From Pedobacter heparinus DSM 2366 (GTDB lineage Bacteria > Bacteroidota > Bacteroidia > Sphingobacteriales > Sphingobacteriaceae): a stretch of 64,000 bases of DNA. The notes under the pieces were generated by a model. The model did no database searches and was not told where the DNA came from. It worked only from the letters and a program-made list of their open reading frames with translations. Positions 22,597 through 35,029 of the stretch are shown here, piece by piece (the first letter of the stretch is position 1; the number at the start of each line of letters is the position of its first letter). The stretch covers positions 4,278,001 through 4,342,000 of the forward strand of contig NC_013061.1 in assembly GCF_000023825.1 (NCBI RefSeq), read 5' to 3'. Both the position numbers and the translations under genes were made by a program.

Positions 22597-22735
22597 GCTT
22601 TTTTTAAAACTTTTTTTCCTTTTTTTCTCATGGCGTTAAACCAGTCCTAAAGAAATACAAATCTCTACTCATCATCTCCTCAAATCAACCTCCTAAACAT
22701 CAACCTCACCTTTTCCCTTCCTCCGAAGCGGGTTG

Positions 22736-22766
22736 CAAAAGTAGGAAAATTATCAACCCAATCAAA
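22736..22766 (-). promoter_or_regulatory. rRNA promoter P1 (distal), copy A
   Basis: On the minus strand TTTG (22763-22766), a 19-nt spacer and TACTTTTG (22736-22743) form a perfect sigma-ABfr promoter. It lies about 170 bp upstream of P2 and is inside the 5.9-kb repeat, so both operons have it (copy B 30057-30087). Confidence 0.8.
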
Positions 22767-22952
22767 CTATATCACACCATTAAATCAACTTTTATCCTAA
22801 CTGCCTTAATTACAATCAGAAAAATTGAAAAAAACAGCCAGATTATTTAGCCCTTAACCCTTACATCAGTTATTTCTTCCTTTCTTCATACACCTGCTCC
22901 TTTAAAAAAACAGGTTCTTGATTATAAAAACAACAGAATTATAATGACCAGA

Positions 22953-24074
22953 TCATTCAGAAAGTATCCTGTAGAGTTCCAGATTCAGGTAATAACTTCC
23001 GCCCTGGATCATTCTTTTTTCAAGAATACCCATGTTGGCCAGTTGGTCCAAATACTTTCTTGCCGTATTTTCCGAATACAATCCCGAATTGGTGAAATGT
23101 TTTACCCTGGTAAAGGGCTGCGTAAACAAAGCATTGACCAGAGATTCAGGCCTGGAAATATTTCCATCTTCAACAATAGCATCAAGGATGGCTTCTTTAG
23201 CTGATATGATGTCATTGATTTTATTGTAGGTAAGGTTAGAAGTTACTTCAACAGCCTTTAATATATATAACAACCAGCTTTTCCAGTTCCCCCTTTGTGT
23301 AACTCCCGCCAGTCCGGCATAATATTCCTCTTTATGTTCCATAATATAGCTGCTCAGGAATAAAATAGGATAATCCAGCAAGCCTTTTTTGGTCAGATAA
23401 TGAATGTTAAAAATTCTGCCCGTTCGCCCATTTCCATCCCTGAAAGGATGTATAGCTTCGAACTGAAAATGTCCGATGGCCATTTTCAGTAAGGGATCTA
23501 AGGGATACTTTTGATCATCATTCAAAAAATCGGTTAAGTTGTTCAGTTTATCTTCAATGATTCCCTTGCCCCTGGGCGGGGTATAAAATGCCTTCCCTGC
23601 ATTTGGCCCAGTACCACCTTCTTTAATGTATATCTGGGCAATGGGTGTTCTTATGCCATCATTAAACTGGCTAACTACCCTGTACATTTTTATAAAATAG
23701 TGTGCATCGAAAATCTGGTTTTCCTGTAAATATTGATAACCCAGCCATAAAGCTTCCCTGTAATTAAGGATTTCCTTTGCCGGCCCATCCAGCTGTTTTG
23801 CCTGGTCCTCACTATAGGCTTTATACAGTTCATCATCTGTAGTAAATATATTTTCAATTGCACTGGAAGCCTTAGCCTCCTGTAAACTGATAGAGTTGAT
23901 CAGCAAGCCCTGATTGGGTATGGCTATACTTCTTCCCTGCAATCTGCCCAGTGCCGCTTTTGCATTGCCAAGCTGGCTATAGATTTCCAGGTCTTCATAA
24001 AGCTTAGGGTCTAAAGGAAGATCGGGTAAATCGTTCCAGGGTTTATTTCGGTCCGAGTTAATGCGATAAGTCAT
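22953..24074 (-). CDS. Fic-domain protein (probable AMP transferase) with C-terminal winged helix
   Basis: The protein has 373 aa. The Fic motif is intact: 'HPFRDGNGRTGR' (about 207-218; His plus the phosphate-binding GNGR). A preceding 'YTPPRGKG' resembles the flap. An N-terminal 'SSAIEN' (about 69-74) fits the inhibitory motif [S/T]xxxE[G/N], so it should be a class II self-inhibited Fic enzyme. The last about 80 residues ('FTRVKHFTNSGLYSENTARKYLDQLANMGILEKR') look like a winged-helix DNA-binding domain. Known Fic proteins AMPylate proteins on Thr/Tyr. It is the only gene between the two identical rRNA operons, in the same orientation, with its own promoter and inverted repeats. No antitoxin-like partner gene is seen; the target is unknown. 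Confidence 0.92.
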   Translation of the reverse strand: MTYRINSDRNKPWNDLPDLPLDPKLYEDLEIYSQLGNAKAALGRLQGRSIAIPNQGLLINSISLQEAKASSAIENIFTTDDELYKAYSEDQAKQLDGPAKEILNYREALWLGYQYLQENQIFDAHYFIKMYRVVSQFNDGIRTPIAQIYIKEGGTGPNAGKAFYTPPRGKGIIEDKLNNLTDFLNDDQKYPLDPLLKMAIGHFQFEAIHPFRDGNGRTGRIFNIHYLTKKGLLDYPILFLSSYIMEHKEEYYAGLAGVTQRGNWKSWLLYILKAVEVTSNLTYNKINDIISAKEAILDAIVEDGNISRPESLVNALFTQPFTRVKHFTNSGLYSENTARKYLDQLANMGILEKRMIQGGSYYLNLELYRILSE

Positions 24075-24078
24075 ATTT

Positions 24079-24154
24079 CAAATATACATAAAAGCCAGTA
24101 ACTCACCTTAAAATTATTGAGTTTTTAAGGTTAAGTGCAATTCTTACCTTAAAA
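24079..24154 (-). promoter_or_regulatory. fic promoter with ACCTTAAAA inverted/direct repeats
   Basis: TATATTTG (plus 24079-24086) ends 4 bp before the ATG, so the transcript may be nearly leaderless. Upstream, ACCTTAAAA (24105-24113) and its inverse TTTTAAGGT (24123-24131) form a palindrome with a 9-nt spacer. A third copy ACCTTAAAA is at 24146-24154. The position suggests an operator covering the -33 region, possibly bound by the Fic protein's own winged helix. Confidence 0.55.
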
Positions 24155-24297
24155 TATCTTCAAGCAGACAGAGCTACCTCAACATTTATAAGGTTTTCAG
24201 GTCATTCGCGATCTGTTGAGCAGAAGGGGGTATTGTAATTTGGAGGTTTAAACAAGTTTTTGGTTTTGGCCCAGGTGTTTGGGGGGCTTGAAACAAG

Positions 24298-24330
24298 AAA
24301 AGCCGGTAGTCATCTGGACTACCGGCTTTC
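24298..24330 (-). terminator. rRNA operon B terminator
   Basis: It is the same 13-bp perfect stem with 5-nt loop as in copy A (stem arms 24299-24311 and 24317-24329), T-rich on the minus strand. It should insulate fic from rRNA read-through. Confidence 0.9.
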
Positions 24331-24340
24331 TTTAAGATTT

Positions 24341-24446
<106 letters not shown>

Positions 24447-24595
24447 AAATATTTTTAATGTTATTCAGCTTTTATATCTTTTAGCTTTAATCCCTGATCT
24501 CAATTTCAGGAACCGCTTGATTCAGCAGGATAACAATGACATATTATTGAAAGAAGTTTTTAGGAAGAACAAACAACAGTGTTCTGCTTTTGAAA

Positions 24596-27464
<2,869 letters not shown>

Positions 27465-27690
27465 TTCTCTCCATAGCCTTTTGCGCCTATGGAAATGCTT
27501 TTTTTGATTTGTTGTTAAACCTTCAGTTGGTTTGTCGTAATTGCTTACTTCATCCCTTCATCCAATCAAACAACGTCTCTATTGTTGTTTGCTCTTCTTT
27601 TTAACTTCTTCCAATATGTCAAAGAACTTTTCTATCCCGGGTTGCATTCCTGCTACCTATTTCTGTACCTTTTATCTTAGGCACCGGTGA

Positions 27691-27767
27691 TGGTGGAGAA
27701 TAACGGAGTCGAACCGTTGACCTCCTGCGTGCAAGGCAGGCGCTCTAGCCAGCTGAGCTAATCCCCC
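27691..27767 (-). tRNA. tRNA-Ala (TGC), copy B
   Basis: It matches copy A, with TGC anticodon and encoded CCA. Confidence 0.97.
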
Positions 27768-27785
27768 TTAAGATTATTCTTAATG

Positions 27786-27860
27786 TAGTCCCGAGCAGAT
27801 TTGAACTGCTGACCCCTACATTATCAGTGTAGTGCTCTAACCAAACTGAGCTACGGGACT
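27786..27860 (-). tRNA. tRNA-Ile (GAT), copy B
   Basis: It matches copy A, with GAT anticodon; CCA is not encoded. Confidence 0.96.
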
Positions 27861-28034
27861 ATGGATTCCTTAAGGTTTATGAGTACTGATTTCTCATTTT
27901 CACAAATCTTTTGATCTACTCATGTCCCCTTTTCAGTATGGAGCACTAAACCATGCTTCATCCTATGGGTTGTCTTGTTTTGAGATATATAGTCATTTAT
28001 ATCATTTAGCGTAGCGAGTAGTCAAACCTACTCC

Positions 28035-29557
<1,523 letters not shown>

Positions 29558-29887
29558 TAAATGTGTTGTTTGAACGCTGACCATTCTTAACTTAATTAAT
29601 AATAGTCTTATTCTAATTGTATTGTCCAGTTAGAATTCAACTCGAAAAAATAGCTCCGTATTCATGTACTTTGAAATCGTACTATCTTACCTCGCTACGC
29701 TTTATAAATGACATCTCTTTAATGAACTTCTCGAATCGCCTCACGGGTCTCCTGTATATATCTTCGCTTCCTTTTTCAGTTTCGGCCTGGTCTTATTATT
29801 CCAGATCTCTGTTTCAAATCTCAGCGCTTCAATCTTTTTTATTCCCCTGATCAACTCCGTCAATCAGGCTCCCTGTGTTTGGGATTG

Positions 29888-30087
29888 CAAAGGTAGAAAT
29901 CTTTTTAGTATTGTCAAGCTTTTTTTAAAACTTTTTTTCCTTTTTTTCTCATGGCGTTAAACCAGTCCTAAAGAAATACAAATCTCTACTCATCATCTCC
30001 TCAAATCAACCTCCTAAACATCAACCTCACCTTTTCCCTTCCTCCGAAGCGGGTTGCAAAAGTAGGAAAATTATCAACCCAATCAAA
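29888..30087 (-). promoter_or_regulatory. rRNA operon B promoters P2 and P1
   Basis: P2: TTGACA at 29912-29917 and TACCTTTG at 29888-29895. P1: TTTG at 30084-30087 and TACTTTTG at 30057-30064, spacer 19 nt. Both match copy A. Identity with copy A ends at 30155, about 70 bp upstream of P1, so any farther upstream activator sites differ. Confidence 0.78.
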
Positions 30088-30155
30088 CTATATCACACCA
30101 TTAAATCAACTTTTATCCTAACTGCCTTAATTACAATCAGAAAAATTGAAAAAAA

Positions 30156-30384
30156 TGCTGCCTTTTTTATTGTTTTACTGCTTATGCTCCCAAAAACAAC
30201 ATTCTATACCCCGCCAAACCAGGCAATCCCTGAAGGCAAAGCCCGCTCCTGGTAAGGCCATGTCCTCACATCATCCACACATTCTACACACTTTCTTCAC
30301 AAAAAGGTACCTGTTTGTGGGTTTGGTGTGAAGGAGATGTGAACCAGGTGTGAACAATCACACTTCTTGTGAACAACATGGCCT
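30156..30384. other. Unique intergenic region upstream of rRNA operon B with spaced TGTGAA repeats
   Basis: No gene is supported here. TGTGAA occurs at 30327-30332, 30338-30343, 30349-30354 and 30368-30373 (steps 11, 11 and 19 bp), and the inverse TTCACA at 30296-30301. The regular spacing on one DNA face is suggestive of a binding array, but function is unknown. Confidence 0.4.
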
Positions 30385-30419
30385 AAAAAAAGCCCCTGCA
30401 GTATTGCTACTACAAGGGC
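30385..30419 (-). terminator. Terminator of the CoA-binding-protein gene
   Basis: On the minus strand a 12-bp stem (30392-30403 with 30408-30419, including G-U pairs) has a GCAA tetraloop and is followed by TTTTTTT (30385-30391). It is 42 nt after the stop codon. Confidence 0.85.
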
Positions 30420-30460
30420 ATATCTATCAATCTGATTGTAAATCAGCTACAGGAAGACAA

Positions 30461-30820
30461 TTAATACTGTCCGGTCGACAACAATACCAGTGTACAGGCT
30501 TCTACCGGCTCAATAGCATTGGCTTTAAGTAAGCTTTCCAATTCTTCGTTCTCCGTTCCCGGATTAAAAACAACCCGTTTTGGATGGGTTTCCAGGATAT
30601 AATTGTAATACTGCTTTTGCAGATGAGGGCCTATATATAAGGTAATGGTATGAATATCCGGATGAATACTACCCGGCTCTTCTATTTCCACATCTGCCAC
30701 TGTCCCTTTCTTTACGCCTACATTCACAATTTCATGTCCTTTAGACTTGAGCATGTTTGCTGCCAGGTAAGCATATCGTGCGGGATTCGGACTTGCGCCT
30801 ATTATTAATGTCTTTTTCAT
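30461..30820 (-). CDS. CoA-binding domain protein (YccU-like)
   Basis: The protein has 119 aa in a single Rossmann-type CoA-binding domain: 'TLIIGASPNPARYAYLAANML' at the start gives the Gly-rich loop, followed by 'GHEIVNVGVKKG' and 'ITLYIGP', and the C-terminal 'VVFNPGTENEELESLLKANAIEPVEACTLVLL' is characteristic of the family. The length is normal. The family resembles the CoA-binding domain of succinyl-CoA synthetase, but its cellular role is not established. It is monocistronic with its own terminator and lies downstream of, and in the same orientation as, the FAD dehydrogenase gene. Confidence 0.88.
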   Translation of the reverse strand: MKKTLIIGASPNPARYAYLAANMLKSKGHEIVNVGVKKGTVADVEIEEPGSIHPDIHTITLYIGPHLQKQYYNYILETHPKRVVFNPGTENEELESLLKANAIEPVEACTLVLLSTGQY

Positions 30821-30913
30821 CAGTATATTTTTTTAATGGGGATGAAGCTATTCGTCGTTCCAAAAGAAGACAGCTAACCTATATATAACAAGGTTCAACA
30901 AAATCTGTTTGTA

Positions 30914-32455
30914 TTAAACTGTCCTGAGTACGGCGTTGGCACAATTTACCCCATCAATAGCCGCCGAAACTATTCCGCCTGCATAGCCTGCACCTTCTGC
31001 GCAGGGATATAGCCCGGCAACCTGAGGATGCTGAAAGGTTTCCCGGTCTCGGGGAATACGCACAGGAGAGGAGCTTCTGCTTTCCACACCTACTAAAATT
31101 GCTTCATTGGTATAATAGCCTTTCATCTTTTTCCCAAAAACAGGCAGGGCATTTTTTAAACTCGATGAAACAAAATCAGGCAGCGTATCTTTAAGGATTG
31201 CACTTTTTGTTCCCGGAAGGTATGAATTTTTAGGAAGATCGGCCGAAAGACGGCCTTCTACAAAGTCGACCATCCGCTGTGCAGGTGCAACCAGCTTGCC
31301 ACCACCCAAATTAAAGGCAGTTTGTTCCAGCCGGGCCTGGAAATGCATCATCCGTAAAGGATCGTCACCTTTTACATCCTCCAGCATGATCTGTACCACC
31401 GTTCCTGAATTCGCAAACGGATTGTTTCGCTTTGAGGGCGACCAGCCGTTTACCACAATCTCGTTTTTATAAGTAGCACAGGGTGCTATAATACCCCCCG
31501 GGCACATGCAGAAAGAAAATACTCCCCTGCTGCCTACCTGTTCTACCAAACTGTAATAAGCCGGAGGCAAAAATTCACTGCGAACATCACAATGGTATTG
31601 TGCAGCATCGATAATGGCCTGTGGATGCTCAATCCTAACACCCAAAGCAAATGGTTTGGCTTCAACCAAAATGCCTTTATGGTGTAGCAATTCGTATATA
31701 TCACGTGCAGAATGGCCCGTAGCCAGGATAACAGCATCGGCCAGCAAGCGGTTCGTACCATTAACCACTACGCCTTTGATCTGCCCAAAACTAACCAGCA
31801 AATCCGTTACTTTCTGATCAAAATGCATTTCCCCACCCGCATTTAAAATGGTTTCTCTGATGGCAGTGATGATATGGGGCAGCTTATTGGTTCCGATATG
31901 GGGCCTGGCATCTACCAGTATATCAGCTGTGGCCCCATGCTGTACAAAAATTTGCAGCACTTTATTGATGTCGCCCCTTTTATTGGAACGGGTATACAGT
32001 TTTCCGTCCGAATAGGTTCCGGCACCGCCTTCGCCATAACAATAATTAGATTCTGTGTTAACCAGGCCTTCTTTGTTAATGGCAGCCAGATCTCTCCGGC
32101 GTTGTTTCACATCTTTGCCACGTTCCAAAACTATGGGCTTTAACCCGTTCTCTATACATTGCAGTGCAGCGAAAAGGCCGGCAGGCCCGGCACCTACAAT
32201 AATCACAGGCCTGGCATTACTGACATTTTGATAGTTTATGGTAAAAATATCTGCCAAAGCCGGTTCATCAATAAATGCCTTTACCTGCAAACGATATATT
32301 ACTTTTCTGGAGCGTGCATCAATAGAGCGTTTAAGCACCTTATAGCCCTTTATACGTGCTAAATCGACTTTAAGCGCCGCTGACAGCGCTTCTTTAACAG
32401 CAGTTTCAGACCCCATACTTTCCGGGGCCATTGTAATTTCTATTTCCTTTTGCAT
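30914..32455 (-). CDS. FAD-dependent dehydrogenase (COG2509-type)
   Basis: The protein has 513 aa. A short N-terminal domain ('VKEALSAALKVDLARIKGYKVLKRSID') precedes a dinucleotide-binding motif 'VIIVGAGPAGLFAALQCIENG' at about 83-103, then 'LERGKDVKQRRRD', 'NYCYGEGGAGTYSDGKLYTR', 'VILATGHSARDIYELL' and the C-terminal 'GLYPCAEGAGYAGGIVSAAIDG'. This is the conserved layout of uncharacterised FAD-dependent dehydrogenases close to the HI0933/thiazole-synthesis flavoproteins. It is cytosolic, with no signal. A -7 promoter element TACCTTTG lies at 32489-32496 (minus), 34 nt upstream of the ATG. The substrate is unknown. Confidence 0.9.
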   Translation of the reverse strand: MQKEIEITMAPESMGSETAVKEALSAALKVDLARIKGYKVLKRSIDARSRKVIYRLQVKAFIDEPALADIFTINYQNVSNARPVIIVGAGPAGLFAALQCIENGLKPIVLERGKDVKQRRRDLAAINKEGLVNTESNYCYGEGGAGTYSDGKLYTRSNKRGDINKVLQIFVQHGATADILVDARPHIGTNKLPHIITAIRETILNAGGEMHFDQKVTDLLVSFGQIKGVVVNGTNRLLADAVILATGHSARDIYELLHHKGILVEAKPFALGVRIEHPQAIIDAAQYHCDVRSEFLPPAYYSLVEQVGSRGVFSFCMCPGGIIAPCATYKNEIVVNGWSPSKRNNPFANSGTVVQIMLEDVKGDDPLRMMHFQARLEQTAFNLGGGKLVAPAQRMVDFVEGRLSADLPKNSYLPGTKSAILKDTLPDFVSSSLKNALPVFGKKMKGYYTNEAILVGVESRSSSPVRIPRDRETFQHPQVAGLYPCAEGAGYAGGIVSAAIDGVNCANAVLRTV

Positions 32456-32488
32456 AAACCCGTCAGGTTTTTATCCTGAAAACTGTAA

Positions 32489-32496
32489 CAAAGGTA
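32489..32496 (-). promoter_or_regulatory. -7 promoter element of the FAD dehydrogenase gene
   Basis: TACCTTTG on the minus strand matches TAnnTTTG exactly. No clear TTTG -33 element is visible at 17-23 nt. Confidence 0.5.
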
Positions 32497-32584
32497 CGAA
32501 AATTGAGTTCTAATGTGTAAATTAACCTTATTAACAAAAATGGCCGGTAAAACGGCCGGTAAAAAAACTAAAAAACAAAAGCAT

Positions 32585-33166
32585 ATGAAAAGAACAGTAT
32601 TGACAATAGCAGGTCTTCTGGTCCTGGTTGTATCTATGAGTGGATGTGGCTATAACAGCATGGTTAAACTTGACGAAGATGTAAAAGCAAAGTGGAACCA
32701 GGTAGAAACCCAGTACCAGCGCCGGTCAGATCTGATCCCTAATTTAGTGAATACCGTTAAGGGTGCTGCAAAATTTGAGCAGAGTACCTTAACCCAGGTA
32801 ACAGAGGCACGCGCCAAGGCTACACAGGTTACTGTTGATCCTGATAAATTAACACCGGAAAATATAGAGAAATTCCAGGCCGCACAAGGCCAGGTAAGCC
32901 AGGCTTTGGGCCGTTTACTGATGGTAACAGAGAATTACCCTGAATTAAAGGCCACAGAACAGTTCAGGGATGTTTCGGCCGAATTGGCAGGAACGGAAAA
33001 CAGGATAGCCGTTGCACGTAAGGATTTTAACGAATCGGTTCAGACTTACAATACCAAAGTAAGGTCTTTCCCCAACAACCTGATGGCAGGAATATTTGGT
33101 TTTAGTCAAAAAGCAGGCTTTAAAGCAGACCCAGGTTCAGAAAAAGCACCTAAAGTAGAATTCTAA
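32585..33166 (+). CDS. lemA: LemA-family lipoprotein
   Basis: The protein has 193 aa from the ATG at 32585, which opens a lipoprotein signal with lipobox SMSGC (Cys21). The open frame extends up to 32513 but would add a basic, repeat-derived tail (direct repeat GGCCGGTAAAA twice at 32542-32564) ahead of the signal, so I reject it. The LemA domain follows: 'YNSMVKLDEDVKAKWNQVETQYQRRSDLIPNLVNTVKG' region, 'ARAKATQV', 'LMVTENYPELKA', 'NRIAVARKDFNESVQTYNTKVRSFP' and 'AGIFGF'. LemA proteins are helical, membrane-anchored and of unclear role. It heads a lemA-TPM-TPM cassette common in bacteria. Confidence 0.93.
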   Translation: MKRTVLTIAGLLVLVVSMSGCGYNSMVKLDEDVKAKWNQVETQYQRRSDLIPNLVNTVKGAAKFEQSTLTQVTEARAKATQVTVDPDKLTPENIEKFQAAQGQVSQALGRLLMVTENYPELKATEQFRDVSAELAGTENRIAVARKDFNESVQTYNTKVRSFPNNLMAGIFGFSQKAGFKADPGSEKAPKVEF

Positions 33167-33239
33167 TATACCTCAACACATTTAAGGGTGATGCGTGTTT
33201 ATAATCAAAACATACATTACCCTTATTATTAATCCTATT

Positions 33240-33683
33240 ATGGGCATATTTTCAGAACAAGACCAGGAGCTCATTGCAAATGCAATTGCAGAGGCCGAAA
33301 AAGGTACATCAGGCGAAATCAGAATAGCCGTAGAAAAACATTGCAGTGGCGATGCTATTGAACGCGCGACTTCTTATTTTGCGAAGTTGGGCATGGATAA
33401 AACAGCAAAACACAATGGTGTGCTGATCTATCTGGCTTATATTGACCATAAATTTGCGATAATTGGCGACAGTGGCATTAACAAAGTAGTGCCCTCCGAC
33501 TTCTGGGAAACTACTCAGATTGCCATGAAAGCACATTTTGCAGGCGGCAATATTGTGCAGGGAATTATAGCCGGTATAGTACTGGCAGGCGAAAAACTGG
33601 CCTTATATTTCCCATTTGAAGGAGATGACATCAATGAGCTGCCCAATGAAATTATTTTTATGGACCAACACAAAACAAATTAG
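33240..33683 (+). CDS. TPM-domain protein, cytosolic type
   Basis: The protein has 147 aa from the ATG at 33240 ('MGIFSEQDQELIANAIAEAE'); the upstream in-frame ATG would add a hydrophobic stretch unrelated to the family. The TPM domain (DUF477) spans nearly the whole protein: 'GTSGEIRIAVEKHC', 'ERATSYFAKLGMDKTAKHNGVLIYLAYIDHKFAI', 'GDSGINKVVP' and 'IVQGIIAGIVLAGEKLALYFP'. TPM domains include plant Psb32-type and phosphatase-like members; the bacterial role is not settled. It is the middle gene of the cassette, 3 nt before the next start. Confidence 0.88.
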   Translation: MGIFSEQDQELIANAIAEAEKGTSGEIRIAVEKHCSGDAIERATSYFAKLGMDKTAKHNGVLIYLAYIDHKFAIIGDSGINKVVPSDFWETTQIAMKAHFAGGNIVQGIIAGIVLAGEKLALYFPFEGDDINELPNEIIFMDQHKTN

Positions 33684-33686
33684 GCA

Positions 33687-34466
33687 ATGAAAAAATCAAT
33701 CATAGCCTTTTTACTTATTTTATTCGCTACAGCGGGCTTTGCTCAGGACTTTCCGGCGAAGCCCAATACCCTGGTCAACGATTATACCGGGACACTTTCT
33801 GCAGATCAGCTGCAAAATCTGGAACGTAAGCTGGTTGCTTTTGACGATTCAACCTCTATCCAGGTGGCTATAGCGGTACTCAAGTCCGTGGGCGAATACG
33901 ACATCAATGAATATGCGCTGGAACTAGGCAGAAAATGGGGAGTAGGCACCAAGGGCAAGGACAATGGTGTAATGATTGTAGTTGCGCTGGGCGACCGAAA
34001 AATAGCCATCCAGACGGGCTATGGCGTTGAGGGTGTATTGCCAGATATGTATACCCGGCGAATCATTGACAATGAAATTAAACCTTATTTTAAGGCAGGT
34101 GATTATTATAGGGGCCTGGATGCAGGAACCGATGCCATCATCAGCGTAACCAAGGGTGAATATAAAAACGATAAACCTAAAGCTGGTAAAACCGGTAGCG
34201 GCGCTTCAGGTGTACTGATCATTATCATTATTGTGGTGGTCGTAATTATTGTGCTGAAAAGAGGCGGTGGCGGTGGCGGTGGCAGTCAGGTTATTGGTGG
34301 CCGTGGTGTTGCCGACGCACTGTTCTGGAGTATGCTGCTGGGCGGCGGAAGAAGTTCAGGCGGTGGTGGAGGCGGCTGGGGTGGCGGCAGTAGCGGCGGC
34401 GGCGGTGGCTTCGGTGGTTTTGGCGGCGGTAGTTTTGGCGGTGGCGGAAGCAGCGGCAGCTGGTAA
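33687..34466 (+). CDS. TPM-domain membrane protein with Gly-rich tail (YgcG-like)
   Basis: The protein has 259 aa: signal peptide (to about 19, 'FATAGFAQ'), TPM domain at about 27-155 ('VNDYTGTLSADQLQNLERKL', 'WGVGTKGKDNGVMIVVALGDRKIAIQTGYGVEGVLPD'), one transmembrane helix at about 172-190 made almost entirely of Ile/Val, and a Gly/Ser-rich C-terminus with runs such as 'GGGGGGG'. The TPM domain faces the periplasm and the glycine tail should be cytosolic. Known YgcG-type proteins share this layout and its linkage to lemA. The high-GC tail coding is a composition effect of glycine codons. Confidence 0.92.
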   Translation: MKKSIIAFLLILFATAGFAQDFPAKPNTLVNDYTGTLSADQLQNLERKLVAFDDSTSIQVAIAVLKSVGEYDINEYALELGRKWGVGTKGKDNGVMIVVALGDRKIAIQTGYGVEGVLPDMYTRRIIDNEIKPYFKAGDYYRGLDAGTDAIISVTKGEYKNDKPKAGKTGSGASGVLIIIIIVVVVIIVLKRGGGGGGGSQVIGGRGVADALFWSMLLGGGRSSGGGGGGWGGGSSGGGGGFGGFGGGSFGGGGSSGSW

Positions 34467-34483
34467 TTTATACCTCTTATCTT

Positions 34484-35029
34484 ATGGAAATACTAAAATG
34501 GAAAAAGCTTTCCTCAAAATACCTGGTGCAAGAAAAATGGGCTACTTTAAGGGTAGACACCTGTGAGCTGCAAAATGGAGCTATAAAGGACGACTATTAT
34601 GTACTTGAATATCCAAACTGGGTAAATGCCATAGCACTCACGGAAGAAAATAAAGTAATCATGGTACGTCAGTACAGACATCCCGCCGATATTATATCAC
34701 TGGAAATACCTGGTGGTGTAATTGATGGGGAAGAGCTCCCTGAAGCTGCCATAAAACGGGAACTGCTGGAAGAAACCGGTTATTCTTTTAAAAGCGCAGA
34801 ACTGATTGCAACATTATATGCCAACCCTGCAACTGCAAATAATGTAACCTATACCTATTTACTGAAGGGAGGCACAAAAACTGCCGAGCAGCATCTGGAT
34901 GATCATGAAATCTTAAATGTGGAAGAATATACGATTGAAGAGCTGAAGCAATTGCTTGCGGAGCATAAAATAGATCAGGCTTTACATTGTGCCGCCTTGT
35001 TTTACGGCTTAATGAAGCTTGGGCTTTAA
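34484..35029 (+). CDS. NUDIX hydrolase, ADP-ribose pyrophosphatase-like
   Basis: The protein has 181 aa. The Nudix box is complete: G-x5-E-x7-REUxEExGU as 'GVIDGEELPEAAIKRELLEE' followed by TGY. A preceding 'IMVRQYRHPADIISLEIPGG' matches the ADP-ribose pyrophosphatase subgroup, which cleaves ADP-ribose and related nucleoside diphosphate sugars. It starts 17 nt after the TPM gene, so it is probably co-transcribed. It converges with dnaA, whose stop overlaps its own end by 4 nt. Confidence 0.9.
   Translation: MEILKWKKLSSKYLVQEKWATLRVDTCELQNGAIKDDYYVLEYPNWVNAIALTEENKVIMVRQYRHPADIISLEIPGGVIDGEELPEAAIKRELLEETGYSFKSAELIATLYANPATANNVTYTYLLKGGTKTAEQHLDDHEILNVEEYTIEELKQLLAEHKIDQALHCAALFYGLMKLGL

Noticed and set aside
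30146..30331. 61-codon plus-strand frame upstream of operon B P1
   Set aside because: It starts across the repeat boundary, has no promoter and no conserved features.
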